A DNA stretch of 64,000 nt. Source: Streptomyces sp. CB02414 (GTDB taxonomy: Bacteria; Actinomycetota; Actinomycetes; Streptomycetales; Streptomycetaceae). Position numbers and translations under genes: made by a program. The DNA is taken from assembly GCF_001905385.1 (NCBI RefSeq), contig NZ_LIPF01000008.1:1-64000 (forward strand), read 5' to 3'. A model generated the notes under the pieces. That model was not told where the DNA came from. It saw only the letters and a list, made by a program, of their open reading frames with translations, and ran no database searches. Every line of letters begins with the position of its first letter. Position 1 is the first letter of the stretch. Below, in pieces: positions 9,266 to 16,748 of this stretch.

Positions 9266-10656
9266 CGCGACGCACGACGACGGGACGCACGACCGGCAAG
9301 GCCCCCCTGGTCGTGGTCGGTGACGCCCTGCTCGACCGCGACCTGACCGGCTCCGCCGACCGCCTCGCCCCCGACGCGCCGGTCCCGGTGGTCGCCGAGT
9401 GCGCGGAACGCGTACGGCCGGGCGGCGCGGCCCTCGCCGCGTACCTCGCCGCCCGCGACGGCCGCGACGTCACGCTGATCACCGGTCTGGGCGACGACCC
9501 GGCCGGCCGGGCCCTGCGCGAACTGCTGGAACCCTGGCTGACGCTGGTCCCGCTGCCCCTGGCCGGCACCCTGCCGGAGAAGACCCGCGTCCTGGCGCAG
9601 GACCGTCCCGTCGTCCGCCTCGACCGCGGCGGCGGCCGGGTCCGCGAGGCCACCGACGAGGCCCGCGCGGCGCTGCGCTCCGCCCGGGCCGTCCTCGTCT
9701 CCGACTACGGCCGCGGCGCCGCCGACGCCCTGCGGGACGTACTGGCCGAGCGCCCGCCGCTCGTCTGGGACCCGCACCCGCGCGGCGGCCCGCCGGTCGC
9801 CGGCACCCGGCTGGTGACGCCCGCCGAGAAGGAGGCGCACGGCTTCGCACCCCGCGACGGCCACCCGGGCGGCGGCCTGCGCGCCGCCGCGCAGCACGCC
9901 GCCGCCCTCGTACGGGAATGGCGGGTGGCCGCGGTGACGGTGACCCTCGGCTCCCGCGGCGCCCTCCTCTCCTACGGCGAACACCCGCTCCTCGTCCCCG
10001 CACCCGCCGCCCACCACGGCGACTCCTGCGGCGCCGGCGACCGCTTCGCCGCCACCGCGGCCGGGCTGCTCGCCGACGGGGCGCTGGTGGGGGAGGCCGT
10101 CGAGGGCGCGGTGGCCGCCGCGACGTCGTTCGTCGCCGCCGGCGGCGCGGGCGCCCTGCCCCCCGCCGCCGACGGCCCGGCGACCGCCGCCCCCGACACC
10201 GACGACCCGCACGCCCTGGCCGACCGCGTCCGCGCCCAGCACGGCACGGTGGTCGCCGCGGGCGGCTGCTTCGACCTGCTGCACGCCGGACACGTCGGCC
10301 TCCTCCAGGCCGCCCGGCGGCTCGGCGACTGCCTGGTCGTCTGCGTCAACTCCGACGCCTCCGTCCAGCGCCGCAAGGGCGACGGCCGCCCCGTCAACCC
10401 GCTCGCCGACCGCGTCCGCGTCCTGCGTGCCCTCGCCTGCGTCGACGCGGTCGCCGTCTTCGACGAGGACACTCCCGAACGCCTCCTGGGCGACCTGCGC
10501 CCCGACGTGTGGGTCAAGGGCGGCGACTACGCCGGCGCGGACCTCCCCGAGGCCGCCCTCCTCCAGGAGTGGGGCGGCCAGGCGGTCCTCCTGCCCTACC
10601 TGGACGGCCGTTCCTCGACGGCCCTGATGGCACGCGCGGCGGAGGGCGTGCGATGA
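9262..10656 (+). CDS. hldE: Bifunctional heptose 7-phosphate kinase / heptose 1-phosphate nucleotidyltransferase
   Basis: Fusion protein of 464 aa with the two HldE activities. Residues 1-310 form a PfkB (ribokinase-like) domain: PGGAALAAYLAA substrate loop, and the catalytic CGAGDRFA at 256-263. Residues 325-464 form a cytidylyltransferase-like domain, with GGCFDLLHAGH (HAGH 341-344) and a late DGRSSTA. By family it phosphorylates heptose 7-phosphate at C1 and later adds AMP to give ADP-heptose. GmhB supplies the intervening dephosphorylation. Start GTG 9262 overlaps the gmhA stop. No HldD-type epimerase is seen in the window, so the product may stay D-glycero. Confidence 0.92.
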   Translation: MTRRTTTGRTTGKAPLVVVGDALLDRDLTGSADRLAPDAPVPVVAECAERVRPGGAALAAYLAARDGRDVTLITGLGDDPAGRALRELLEPWLTLVPLPLAGTLPEKTRVLAQDRPVVRLDRGGGRVREATDEARAALRSARAVLVSDYGRGAADALRDVLAERPPLVWDPHPRGGPPVAGTRLVTPAEKEAHGFAPRDGHPGGGLRAAAQHAAALVREWRVAAVTVTLGSRGALLSYGEHPLLVPAPAAHHGDSCGAGDRFAATAAGLLADGALVGEAVEGAVAAATSFVAAGGAGALPPAADGPATAAPDTDDPHALADRVRAQHGTVVAAGGCFDLLHAGHVGLLQAARRLGDCLVVCVNSDASVQRRKGDGRPVNPLADRVRVLRALACVDAVAVFDEDTPERLLGDLRPDVWVKGGDYAGADLPEAALLQEWGGQAVLLPYLDGRSSTALMARAAEGVR

Positions 10657-11681
10657 CCCACGGCACGGCGGCCCGAACGGGCGGCGGCGACCCGTCCGCC
10701 TCCGCCGAGCCCGGCGGCGGCTCGCCGGAGCCCCGGGTGCTCGTACTGCGGGCCCTCGGGCTCGGCGACCTGCTCGCCGGGGTGCCGGCGCTCCGTGCGC
10801 TGCGGCGCGCGTACCCCGCGCACGAACTGGTGCTGGCCGCCCCCGCCGAGCTGGCGCCGGTGGCCGCCGCGACCGGCGCCGTGGACCGGCTGCTGCCCGC
10901 CGCCGAGCCCGGCCGTGCCGTCCCGCGCTCGCTCGACTGGACCGGCCCGCCGCCCGACGTCGCCGTGGACCTGCACGGCAACGGACCGCCCAGCCACCGC
11001 CTGCTCATGGGACTGAGCCCGCGCGAGCTGCTGGCCTTCGCGCACCCGGAGACACCCGAGGTGGACGGGCCGCCCTGGTACGCCGAGGAACACGAGCGGG
11101 ACCGGTGGTGCCGGCTGCTGGAGGCGTACGGCATCGAGGCCGACCCGGCCGACCTGCGCCTGCCCCGCCCGCAGGCGCCGTCCCCCGCGCCCGGCGCCGT
11201 CGTCCTGCACCCCGGTGCCGGCGCCCCCTCCCGCTGCTGGCCCGTGGAACGGTACGCGGCCGTGGCGGAAGCGCTGCGCGCACGGGGGCGGCGGGTCGTC
11301 GTCACCGGGGGAGCGGACGAGGGCGACCTCGTGGCCCGGCTGGCGAAGCGCGCCGGCCTGCCCGACACGGACGTGTTCGGCGGCGGCCTGCCCTACGACC
11401 GGCTCTCCGCCCTGGTGGCCGGCGCCCGCGCCGTCGTCAGCGGCGACACCGGCATCGCCCACCTGGCCGTGGCCCACGCCACGCCCTCCGTCACCCTCTT
11501 CGGCCCCGTACCGCCCAGCCGCTGGGGACCGCCCGACCACCCCCGCCACCGCGCCCTGTGGCACCCGGGCCCCGACGGCGACCCGCACGGCCACGACACC
11601 GACCCCGCGCTGCTGCGGATCGGCACCGACGACGTCCTGGACGCGCTCGACGCCCTGGACGCCCTGGGAGAGGCACCATGA
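10653..11681 (+). CDS. Family 9 glycosyltransferase (heptosyltransferase-like), second copy
   Basis: Second GT9 enzyme, 342 aa. Signs are the N-terminal VLRALGLGDLLAGVPALRAL, VVLHPGAGAPSRCWPVERYAAVAEAL, the VVTGGADEGD strand, and SGDTGIAHLAVAHATPSVTLFGP, which binds the nucleotide. It follows hldE with a 4-bp overlap. It differs clearly from the GT9 at 5516, so the two are likely to make different linkages, as WaaC and WaaF do in LPS core. The first 25 residues are an acidic/Gly-rich lead not seen in the usual family. Confidence 0.87.
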   Translation: MTHGTAARTGGGDPSASAEPGGGSPEPRVLVLRALGLGDLLAGVPALRALRRAYPAHELVLAAPAELAPVAAATGAVDRLLPAAEPGRAVPRSLDWTGPPPDVAVDLHGNGPPSHRLLMGLSPRELLAFAHPETPEVDGPPWYAEEHERDRWCRLLEAYGIEADPADLRLPRPQAPSPAPGAVVLHPGAGAPSRCWPVERYAAVAEALRARGRRVVVTGGADEGDLVARLAKRAGLPDTDVFGGGLPYDRLSALVAGARAVVSGDTGIAHLAVAHATPSVTLFGPVPPSRWGPPDHPRHRALWHPGPDGDPHGHDTDPALLRIGTDDVLDALDALDALGEAP

Positions 11682-12613
11682 ACCACGCCACCGGCCACGG
11701 CCCCTCGACCACCCGTGAACGAACCCGCGCCGACCGCACCGAAGCCGCCCCCGTCGGCGTCGTCATCGCCACCCGCAACCGCTCGGCGAGCCTCGCCGTC
11801 ACCGTGCGGAACCTGCTCGCCCTGCCCGAGCGGCCCCAGATCCTCGTCGTCGACAACGCCTCCACCGACGACACCACCGCCCTGCTCGCCCGCGACTTCC
11901 CGCAGGTCCGGGTGGTCTCCCTGCCGTTCAACCGCGGCGCCCTCGCCCGCACCCACGGCGTCCGCGCCCTCGACACCCCGTACGTGGCGTTCAGCGACGA
12001 CGACTCCTGGTGGGCACCCGGCGCCCTCGCCGCCGCCGCCCGGCACTTCGACGCCCACCCGAGGCTCGGCCTGCTCTCCGCCCGCACCCTCGTCGGGCCC
12101 GGCGACGACGCGGACCCCCTCAACGACCTGCTCGCCGACTCCCCCCTCGGCACCGCCACCGATCTGCCCGGCACCCAGGTGCTCGGCTTCCTCGGCTGCG
12201 CCGCCGTCGCCCGCCGCACCGCCTACCTCGACGCCGGCGGCTACCACCCGCTGCTCTTCTTCGGCGCCGAGGAGACCCTCCTGGCCTACGACCTCGCCGC
12301 CCGCGGCTGGGGTGTCACCCACTGCCCCGACGTCACCGCCCACCACCACCCCGACCCCGGCCCCCGCACCGGCCGCTCCGCCGTCGTGCGCCGCAACGAA
12401 CTGCTCACCGCCTGGCTGCGCCGCCCCCTTCCGCACGCGCTGGCCCGCACCCGCGACCTCGCCGCCGACGCCCGCCACGACCCGCACGCCCGGCGCGCCC
12501 TGCGCGAGACGCTCGCCCGCCTGCCCGCCGCCCTGCGCGCCCGCAGGCCCTTGCCCCCGCACGTGGAGCGCGCCGCCCGCCTGCTGGACGGAGCGAACGG
12601 AGCCACCTCATGA
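11678..12613 (+). CDS. Family 2 glycosyltransferase, tandem paralogue A
   Basis: GT-A enzyme of 311 aa. GVVIATRNRSASLAVTVR opens the fold, VVDNASTDDT follows, and the DXD site lies in AFSDDDSWWAPGAL. GAEETLLAYDLAARGWG gives the acidic catalytic region, with a following HHHPDP. The next gene shares nearly the same layout (AFCDDDSWWAPGSL), so the pair arose by duplication. Coupled by ATGA to both neighbours. Substrate unknown. Confidence 0.85.
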   Translation: MNHATGHGPSTTRERTRADRTEAAPVGVVIATRNRSASLAVTVRNLLALPERPQILVVDNASTDDTTALLARDFPQVRVVSLPFNRGALARTHGVRALDTPYVAFSDDDSWWAPGALAAAARHFDAHPRLGLLSARTLVGPGDDADPLNDLLADSPLGTATDLPGTQVLGFLGCAAVARRTAYLDAGGYHPLLFFGAEETLLAYDLAARGWGVTHCPDVTAHHHPDPGPRTGRSAVVRRNELLTAWLRRPLPHALARTRDLAADARHDPHARRALRETLARLPAALRARRPLPPHVERAARLLDGANGATS

Positions 12614-13506
12614 CGGACACCCGCACCACCGTCGTCGTCATCACCCACAACCGGCGCCCCGAACTCCTGCGCACCCTGGACCGCCTCGCCGAACTCCCGG
12701 AACGGCCCCCGGTGATCGTCACCGACAACGCCTCCACCGACGGCACCGCCTCCGCCGTCGCCCGCCATCACCCGCAGGTGAAACTCCTGCGCCCCGGCCG
12801 CAACCTCGGCGCCGTCGGCCGCAACCTCGCCGTCCGGCAGGTCCGCACCCCCTACGTCGCCTTCTGCGACGACGACTCCTGGTGGGCGCCGGGCTCCCTG
12901 TCCGGGGCCGCCGACCTGCTGGACCGGTATCCGGCGGTCGGCTCGGTCACCGCCCGCATCCTCGTCGAACCGGACGGCACCGAGGACCCCATCGTCAAGG
13001 AACTGCGCGACTCGCCCGTACCCCGGCCCGACTGGCTCCCGGGACCGGCCCTCGGGTCGTTCCTGGCCGCCGCGACCGTGCTGCGCGCCGACGCCTTCCG
13101 GGCCGCGGGCGGCTTCCACCCCCGGCTGTGGCTGGGCGGCGAGGAGGAACTGCTCGCCGCGGACCTGGCGGCGGACGGCTGGTGGCTGACGTACGCCGAC
13201 GACCTGACGATCCACCACCACCCGTCCGTCGTACGGGACTCGACCCTGCGGCGGGCGCACGGCATCCGCAACACCCTGTGGTTCACCTGGCTGCGCCGCC
13301 CGGCCGGTCCCGCCCTGCGCCGCACCCTCCACCTGGCCCGCACCGTCCCCCGCGACGCCGCCTCCCTGCGCGCCTTCGCCGAGGCGACGGCCGCCCTGCC
13401 GTGGGTGCTGCGCGAACGCCGGGTACTGCCGCCCGAGGTCGAGGCACGCCTGCGCTCGCTGGAACCCGCCCAGCGCGACTCGAAGGCCCGCAGCTACACG
13501 GGCTGA
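12610..13506 (+). CDS. Family 2 glycosyltransferase, tandem paralogue B
   Basis: GT-A enzyme of 298 aa, last gene of the cluster. TTVVVITHNRRPELLRTLDRL is the nucleotide-binding N-terminus; the DXD site is in AFCDDDSWWAPGSL; GGEEELLAADLAADGWW and IHHHPS complete the active site. It is a diverged copy of the preceding gene. A strong hairpin terminator follows at 13544-13574, marking the end of the operon. Confidence 0.85.
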   Translation: MTDTRTTVVVITHNRRPELLRTLDRLAELPERPPVIVTDNASTDGTASAVARHHPQVKLLRPGRNLGAVGRNLAVRQVRTPYVAFCDDDSWWAPGSLSGAADLLDRYPAVGSVTARILVEPDGTEDPIVKELRDSPVPRPDWLPGPALGSFLAAATVLRADAFRAAGGFHPRLWLGGEEELLAADLAADGWWLTYADDLTIHHHPSVVRDSTLRRAHGIRNTLWFTWLRRPAGPALRRTLHLARTVPRDAASLRAFAEATAALPWVLRERRVLPPEVEARLRSLEPAQRDSKARSYTG

Positions 13507-13543
13507 CCCGGCCGCCGGCCACCACAGCCGGCCATCACACGGA

Positions 13544-13574
13544 CCGGCCCCGCGCCGAGGGGACGCGGGGCCGG
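13544..13574. terminator. Bidirectional hairpin terminator
   Basis: A perfect 11-bp GC-rich stem (13544-13554 with 13564-13574) encloses a 9-nt loop, placed between the convergent ends of the glycan operon and the small minus-strand gene. There is no U-tract, as is common in Streptomyces. Confidence 0.75.
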
Positions 13575-13584
13575 TTCCGGGGGG

Positions 13585-13785
13585 TCAGTCGGAGCCTGAC
13601 GGGCGTTCGCCCTTCGGGCCCCGGCCGCGTTCCGTGCGCGGTCCGCGGCTGCCCCATTCGCCGCCTTCCTGGAGCTCCTCGTTGGCTGCCCGGTTGGCGT
13701 CCTGATCCGAGATCCCCGACCGCTCGGCCTCCTTGCGGAGCCGGGCCCGCCGGGTGTCGTACTTCTTGCTTCCGGGCTCGGGCAC
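13585..13785 (-). CDS. Small hydrophilic protein of unknown function
   Basis: Highly charged 66-aa protein rich in Arg, Lys, Glu and Gly, with no signal peptide or membrane segment. Its central part, SKKYDTRRARLRKEAERSG then DQDANRAANEEL, looks helical. The tail is Gly/Arg/Pro-rich and likely disordered. GTG 13785 was chosen because AGGAGG lies 8 bp upstream; longer frames lack a ribosome site. Small proteins of this appearance are common next to unrelated genes in Streptomyces and have no assigned role. Confidence 0.6.
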   Translation of the reverse strand: MPEPGSKKYDTRRARLRKEAERSGISDQDANRAANEELQEGGEWGSRGPRTERGRGPKGERPSGSD

Positions 13786-13863
13786 GACGATCACCTCCTG
13801 TGCCGCCCGGGTCCCCGGCCCCACCGCGAGGCAAACCGCCGCCCACCGCCGCACGGACAGGCC

Positions 13864-14172
13864 CTAACCCTCCGTCCACCTGCACAGCAGCCGGAACGAC
13901 GCGAACAGCGTCACCGGCCACACCGCGGCGAACGCCCAGATCACGCCGGGCGCGGACGTGACGATGCCGGTGACCAGCAAGGTGACCGACAGGGCGAGCA
14001 GCAGGAGGACGGTCAGGGTGCGCGGGCGGTAGGACAGCAGGCGGGCGGGGTCGGGGCGGCGGCTCAGCCGCAGGGTGCGCAGGCGCCGGTCCAGCCGGCG
14101 GTCGCGGCTCAGTGCCCGCTCCACCTCGTCGAGTATGCGCTGCTCGTGCTCGGGGAGTCGGCCGATGCTCAC
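13864..14172 (-). CDS. DUF3040-type membrane protein
   Basis: Protein of 102 aa. The N-terminal third, SIGRLPEHEQRILDEVERAL, is the usual opening of DUF3040 proteins. Two hydrophobic segments follow (LTVLLLLALSVTLLVTGIV and VIWAFAAVWPVTLFASF), giving a two-pass inner-membrane protein with its charged N-terminus in the cytoplasm. GTG 14172 follows a clear GGAGGAGA site. The function of the family is unknown. Confidence 0.8.
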   Translation of the reverse strand: MSIGRLPEHEQRILDEVERALSRDRRLDRRLRTLRLSRRPDPARLLSYRPRTLTVLLLLALSVTLLVTGIVTSAPGVIWAFAAVWPVTLFASFRLLCRWTEG

Positions 14173-14228
14173 GATGTCTCCTCCCGGCGGCGGACCGACG
14201 GCCACCGAGTGCCCCGGGGGACCGGTGG

Positions 14229-15155
14229 CTAACCGGTCGGCCGCGCCGCCTCCAGCGCCGTCACGAGACCGTCCGCGGCGTCCCCGGCCGCGTCCGCCGC
14301 GCGGAACCCGGCGCCGATCCGCCCGGCCTCCTCCCACCCGCCGGTCAGGCACCAGTCCCACCAGTGCTCCAGCACCCCGTCCGTCAGCCCGTCGGCGGCG
14401 ACCAGCGCCGGCCAGCCGCAGGCGCGGGCCTGCGCCGTCACCTTCGCCCCGCCCGCGACCGGGTCCACGGCCAGCGCCGGCGTCCCGGCCCGCAGCGCCA
14501 GGACCAGCCCGTGCAGCCGGTCGGTGACCACCAGGTCCAGCCGGGCCAGTACGGCCTCCAGCTGGGCCGGCGTGCCGCACAGCCGCCAGTCGTGCGCGTC
14601 GAGCCGGGTCTCCAGCTCCAGCCGGGCGCAGTCCTTGCCGGCCAGCCAGCCGGTCAGCCCGGCGGCGACCTCCTCGTGCCGCCGCTGACCGCCGTACTCG
14701 TGCTGGCCGTGGGTGAGGACGACCCCGACCACGGGCCGGGCGGGCAGGGCCGGCGCGCGGGCGGCGAGGTCCAGGGTCGGAGCGGAGCCCGCGGCGTCCC
14801 GTGCCAGCACCCGGTGGAAACCGGTGACGGCCGGGGAGCCGGGGTCGACCACGGAGACACCGACGGCGATCCGCAGGCAGTGCGCGAACCGCCGGTGCAA
14901 CTCCTCGACCTGCGGTCCGTGCGCGGGCCCGCACACGAAGACCAGCCGGGAGTACGCCGCCGGGTCCACGTCCGCGAAGTGCAGTCCGTCCGCCCTGAAA
15001 CCGGGGCTCCACACGACGTCGTAAGCGAGCCCGGCGCCCCCTAGCACCTCCTCCACCCGCCGCAGCGCCAGCACGTCCCCGGCGGTCGCCTCCCCGTGCA
15101 GGAAGCTGAACCAGCCGGTCACCAGGATCCTGTCTCGTCCGTGCACAGTGCGCAC
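14229..15155 (-). CDS. Polysaccharide pyruvyl transferase family protein
   Basis: Protein of 308 aa with the fold features of the polysaccharide pyruvyl transferase family: ILVTGWFSFLHGEATAGD at the start, VFVCGPAHG in the middle, VVLTHG before the second domain, and VTDRLHGLVLALRAGTPALAVDP near 205-230, the usual donor-binding signature. It would add a pyruvate ketal to a sugar, or act as a GT-B-like transferase of that superfamily. Lying next to the heptose cluster but on the opposite strand, it may modify the same surface polymer. GTG 15155 is the assumed start; GTG 15146 is possible. Confidence 0.75.
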   Translation of the reverse strand: MRTVHGRDRILVTGWFSFLHGEATAGDVLALRRVEEVLGGAGLAYDVVWSPGFRADGLHFADVDPAAYSRLVFVCGPAHGPQVEELHRRFAHCLRIAVGVSVVDPGSPAVTGFHRVLARDAAGSAPTLDLAARAPALPARPVVGVVLTHGQHEYGGQRRHEEVAAGLTGWLAGKDCARLELETRLDAHDWRLCGTPAQLEAVLARLDLVVTDRLHGLVLALRAGTPALAVDPVAGGAKVTAQARACGWPALVAADGLTDGVLEHWWDWCLTGGWEEAGRIGAGFRAADAAGDAADGLVTALEAARPTG

Positions 15156-15212
15156 GGGTGCCCCGGGGCGGATGCGGCAATCACCGGCGAGGCCGGTGCA
15201 CGCGGAGCCGGT

Positions 15213-15526
15213 TCACACGGCGCCGGTGACGGTGACCGTCACCTGTGCGCCGGGTGCCGTCCGGGCCAGCGCGGCGGTCACCGCGTCGCGGACGGCGCGG
15301 GCGACGGTCAGGGCGCGGTGGCCGCGGCGGACGACGAGCTGGACGTCCACCTCCCACGGTCCGGTCCCGGAGCCCCGGGTCACCCGCACCCCGGCGGGCG
15401 TCCGTCCGGCGAACCGCGGATCAGCTCGGCGAGTCCCGGCCGCAGGAACGCGACACCGGGTACCTCGGCGGCGACCCGCGCGACGGTGCCGGCGAGCGCG
15501 TCACGGCCGGTGGCGGCAGCGGTCAC
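15213..15526 (-). pseudogene. Asp23/Gls24-like protein broken by a frameshift
   Basis: From GTG 15526 the frame reads as an Asp23-like start (GTVARVAAEVPGVAFLRPGL) but stops after 48 aa at 15380. The other frame continues the same protein, with FAGRTPAGVRVTRGS, then VDVQLVVRRGHRALTVARAVRDA and an end at 15213. The frames meet around 15405-15425, consistent with loss of one base. The start overlaps the stop of the preceding sigma/Asp23 fusion (GTGA). This is either a recent pseudogene or a sequence error; the repaired product would be about 104 aa. Confidence 0.6.
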
Positions 15527-16281
15527 GGTCGCACCTCTCCTTCTTCTTCCGATGCTTCTTCCGTTGCTTCCTCCGTGGTGTCGACCACGTCGGTGATGTG
15601 TACGTCCACGTGTTCCACCGGCAGCCCGAGGGTGTCGTCCGCCACCCCGCGCACCCGTCGGCGGATCTCCTCCGCCGGGTCGTGCAGCCCCGGCACGAGC
15701 GGCACCACGACCTCCAGCCGCACCCGGGCCGGCCCGCGCGTGGGCGTGCCGCCCCGCTCGCCGGGCCGGATGCGGCACGAGCCAGCGCGCACCCCGGGGA
15801 CGGTCTCGGCGGCGGCCCGCAGCGCCTTGGCGGCCATCGCCTCGCGCACCCACAGGTGCTCCTCCCGTTCCCCGAGGGGCAGCGGCCGCCCGGGCCGCAG
15901 CTCCAGCCGGACCACGTCCATGACCCGCGCGGTCAGCGCCCCGGCGTCCCAGTCCGGCTCCCGCTCGTCGCGCGAGGCCTCGCGCACGGCCGCGCCGAGC
16001 AGGTCCAACTGCCGCACGGCCGCCGCGCAGTGCGGGCAGGCGCGCGGGCGCGGGTCCTCGCTGATCCCGACCGTCTCCGCGATGGTCTCGTACGACGGGC
16101 CCTCCAGCTCTCTGAGCACCCAGCACACCCGCTGCTCCGCGGAGAGCGCGGACAGCGACCGCCCCAGCTCCGCCGCGGCGGCGTGCGACTCGGCGGCCCG
16201 TGCGGGGGAGGCGACGTGGTCCGGCGCGACGGGCTCGGGCACGCTGTCCAGGTCCGCCACGGGACGCCGGGAACGCAGCAC
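15523..16281 (-). CDS. Fusion of an ECF sigma region-4 fragment to an Asp23/Gls24-type protein
   Basis: Open frame of 252 aa with two unlike parts. Residues 41-74 (LSALSAEQRVCWVLRELEG then SYETIAETVGIS) are the first helices of ECF sigma region 4, but the recognition helix is absent. At residue 75 the sequence changes to EDPRPRACPHC (CPHC 82-85), then an Asp23/Gls24-like domain at about 115-235 (MDVVRLELRPGRPLPLGE; VPGVRAGSCR; VEHVDVHITDVV). Streptomyces normally has these as two genes, a sigma factor then an Asp23 protein. An in-frame deletion joining them is the simplest reading. GTG 16281 has no clear ribosome site, and sigma region 2 is missing upstream, so expression is uncertain. Confidence 0.6.
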   Translation of the reverse strand: MLRSRRPVADLDSVPEPVAPDHVASPARAAESHAAAAELGRSLSALSAEQRVCWVLRELEGPSYETIAETVGISEDPRPRACPHCAAAVRQLDLLGAAVREASRDEREPDWDAGALTARVMDVVRLELRPGRPLPLGEREEHLWVREAMAAKALRAAAETVPGVRAGSCRIRPGERGGTPTRGPARVRLEVVVPLVPGLHDPAEEIRRRVRGVADDTLGLPVEHVDVHITDVVDTTEEATEEASEEEGEVRP

Positions 16282-16369
16282 GTCCGGATGGGTGTCCGGT
16301 CCCGCCGTGAACGGCGTGCCCGATGACCTCGGAGGGTGCGTACGGCATCCGCGGCTGACATGGAGAGGG

Positions 16370-16404
16370 GGCGTTGCGGGCCGCTCGTGGAGGCCCGCAG
16401 CGCC
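16370..16404 (-). terminator. Hairpin terminator downstream of the 34-aa ORF
   Basis: A 13-bp stem with one G-T pair (16370-16382 with 16392-16404) and a 9-nt loop. It lies 21 bp past the stop of the small minus-strand ORF, which supports transcription of that ORF. Confidence 0.6.
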
Positions 16405-16425
16405 CCCCGGTCTGTCGCCTGAGGG

Positions 16426-16530
16426 TTACTCAGGAGCCTTGCGCGGCCGGCACGCTGTGGGCGTCCCCGCCGGGCACGCGGGCGCGGCGGCGGAGGGAGC
16501 GGCGGGTCTGGTGCGGACGATCCCGGACAT
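16426..16530 (-). CDS. Possible 34-aa peptide
   Basis: Short frame MSGIVRTRP... ending RKAPE, Ala/Pro-rich with two Cys. It is preceded by an excellent ribosome site (GAGGAG, 6 bp before ATG 16530) and followed by a hairpin at 16370-16404. A tandem 18-bp repeat lies just upstream. No family is recognised. The ribosome site, terminator and leader are the evidence; the peptide sequence itself is low-complexity, so it may be a leader peptide or chance. Confidence 0.35.
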   Translation of the reverse strand: MSGIVRTRPAAPSAAAPACPAGTPTACRPRKAPE

Positions 16531-16551
16531 GAGTCTCCTCAAGCTTTGCCG

Positions 16552-16587
16552 GTGGGGGGTCGCACGGGCGTGGGGGGTTGCACGGGG
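16552..16587. repeat. Tandem 18-bp repeat, candidate regulator-binding site
   Basis: GTGGGGGGTCGCACGGGC (16552-16569) is followed directly by GTGGGGGGTTGCACGGGG (16570-16587), 16 of 18 identical. Further GGGGGT/ACCCCC blocks occur at 16590-16690. The region lies upstream of the 34-aa ORF and downstream of the LAL regulator. Repeats of this length suit two contacts on one DNA face for a regulator. Confidence 0.4.
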
Positions 16588-16748
16588 GTCTCGGGACAGA
16601 CCCCCGTATGCCCGGGCGAGCGGCACGTGCACACGCTAGAACCGGCGGCGGAGACCCCCCAATGAGGGAACCCCCTAGGTGAGCCCGGAAGGGAAAACCC
16701 TCGGTCGGCGCGCGCCAAACACCGGCCGGTCACCCCTCTGACTCCGGG

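Noticed and set aside
16282..16425. Sigma factor region 2 upstream of the fusion
   Set aside because: No frame in 16282-16425 shows the conserved region-2 helices; only linker-like sequence continues in frame for a short way.
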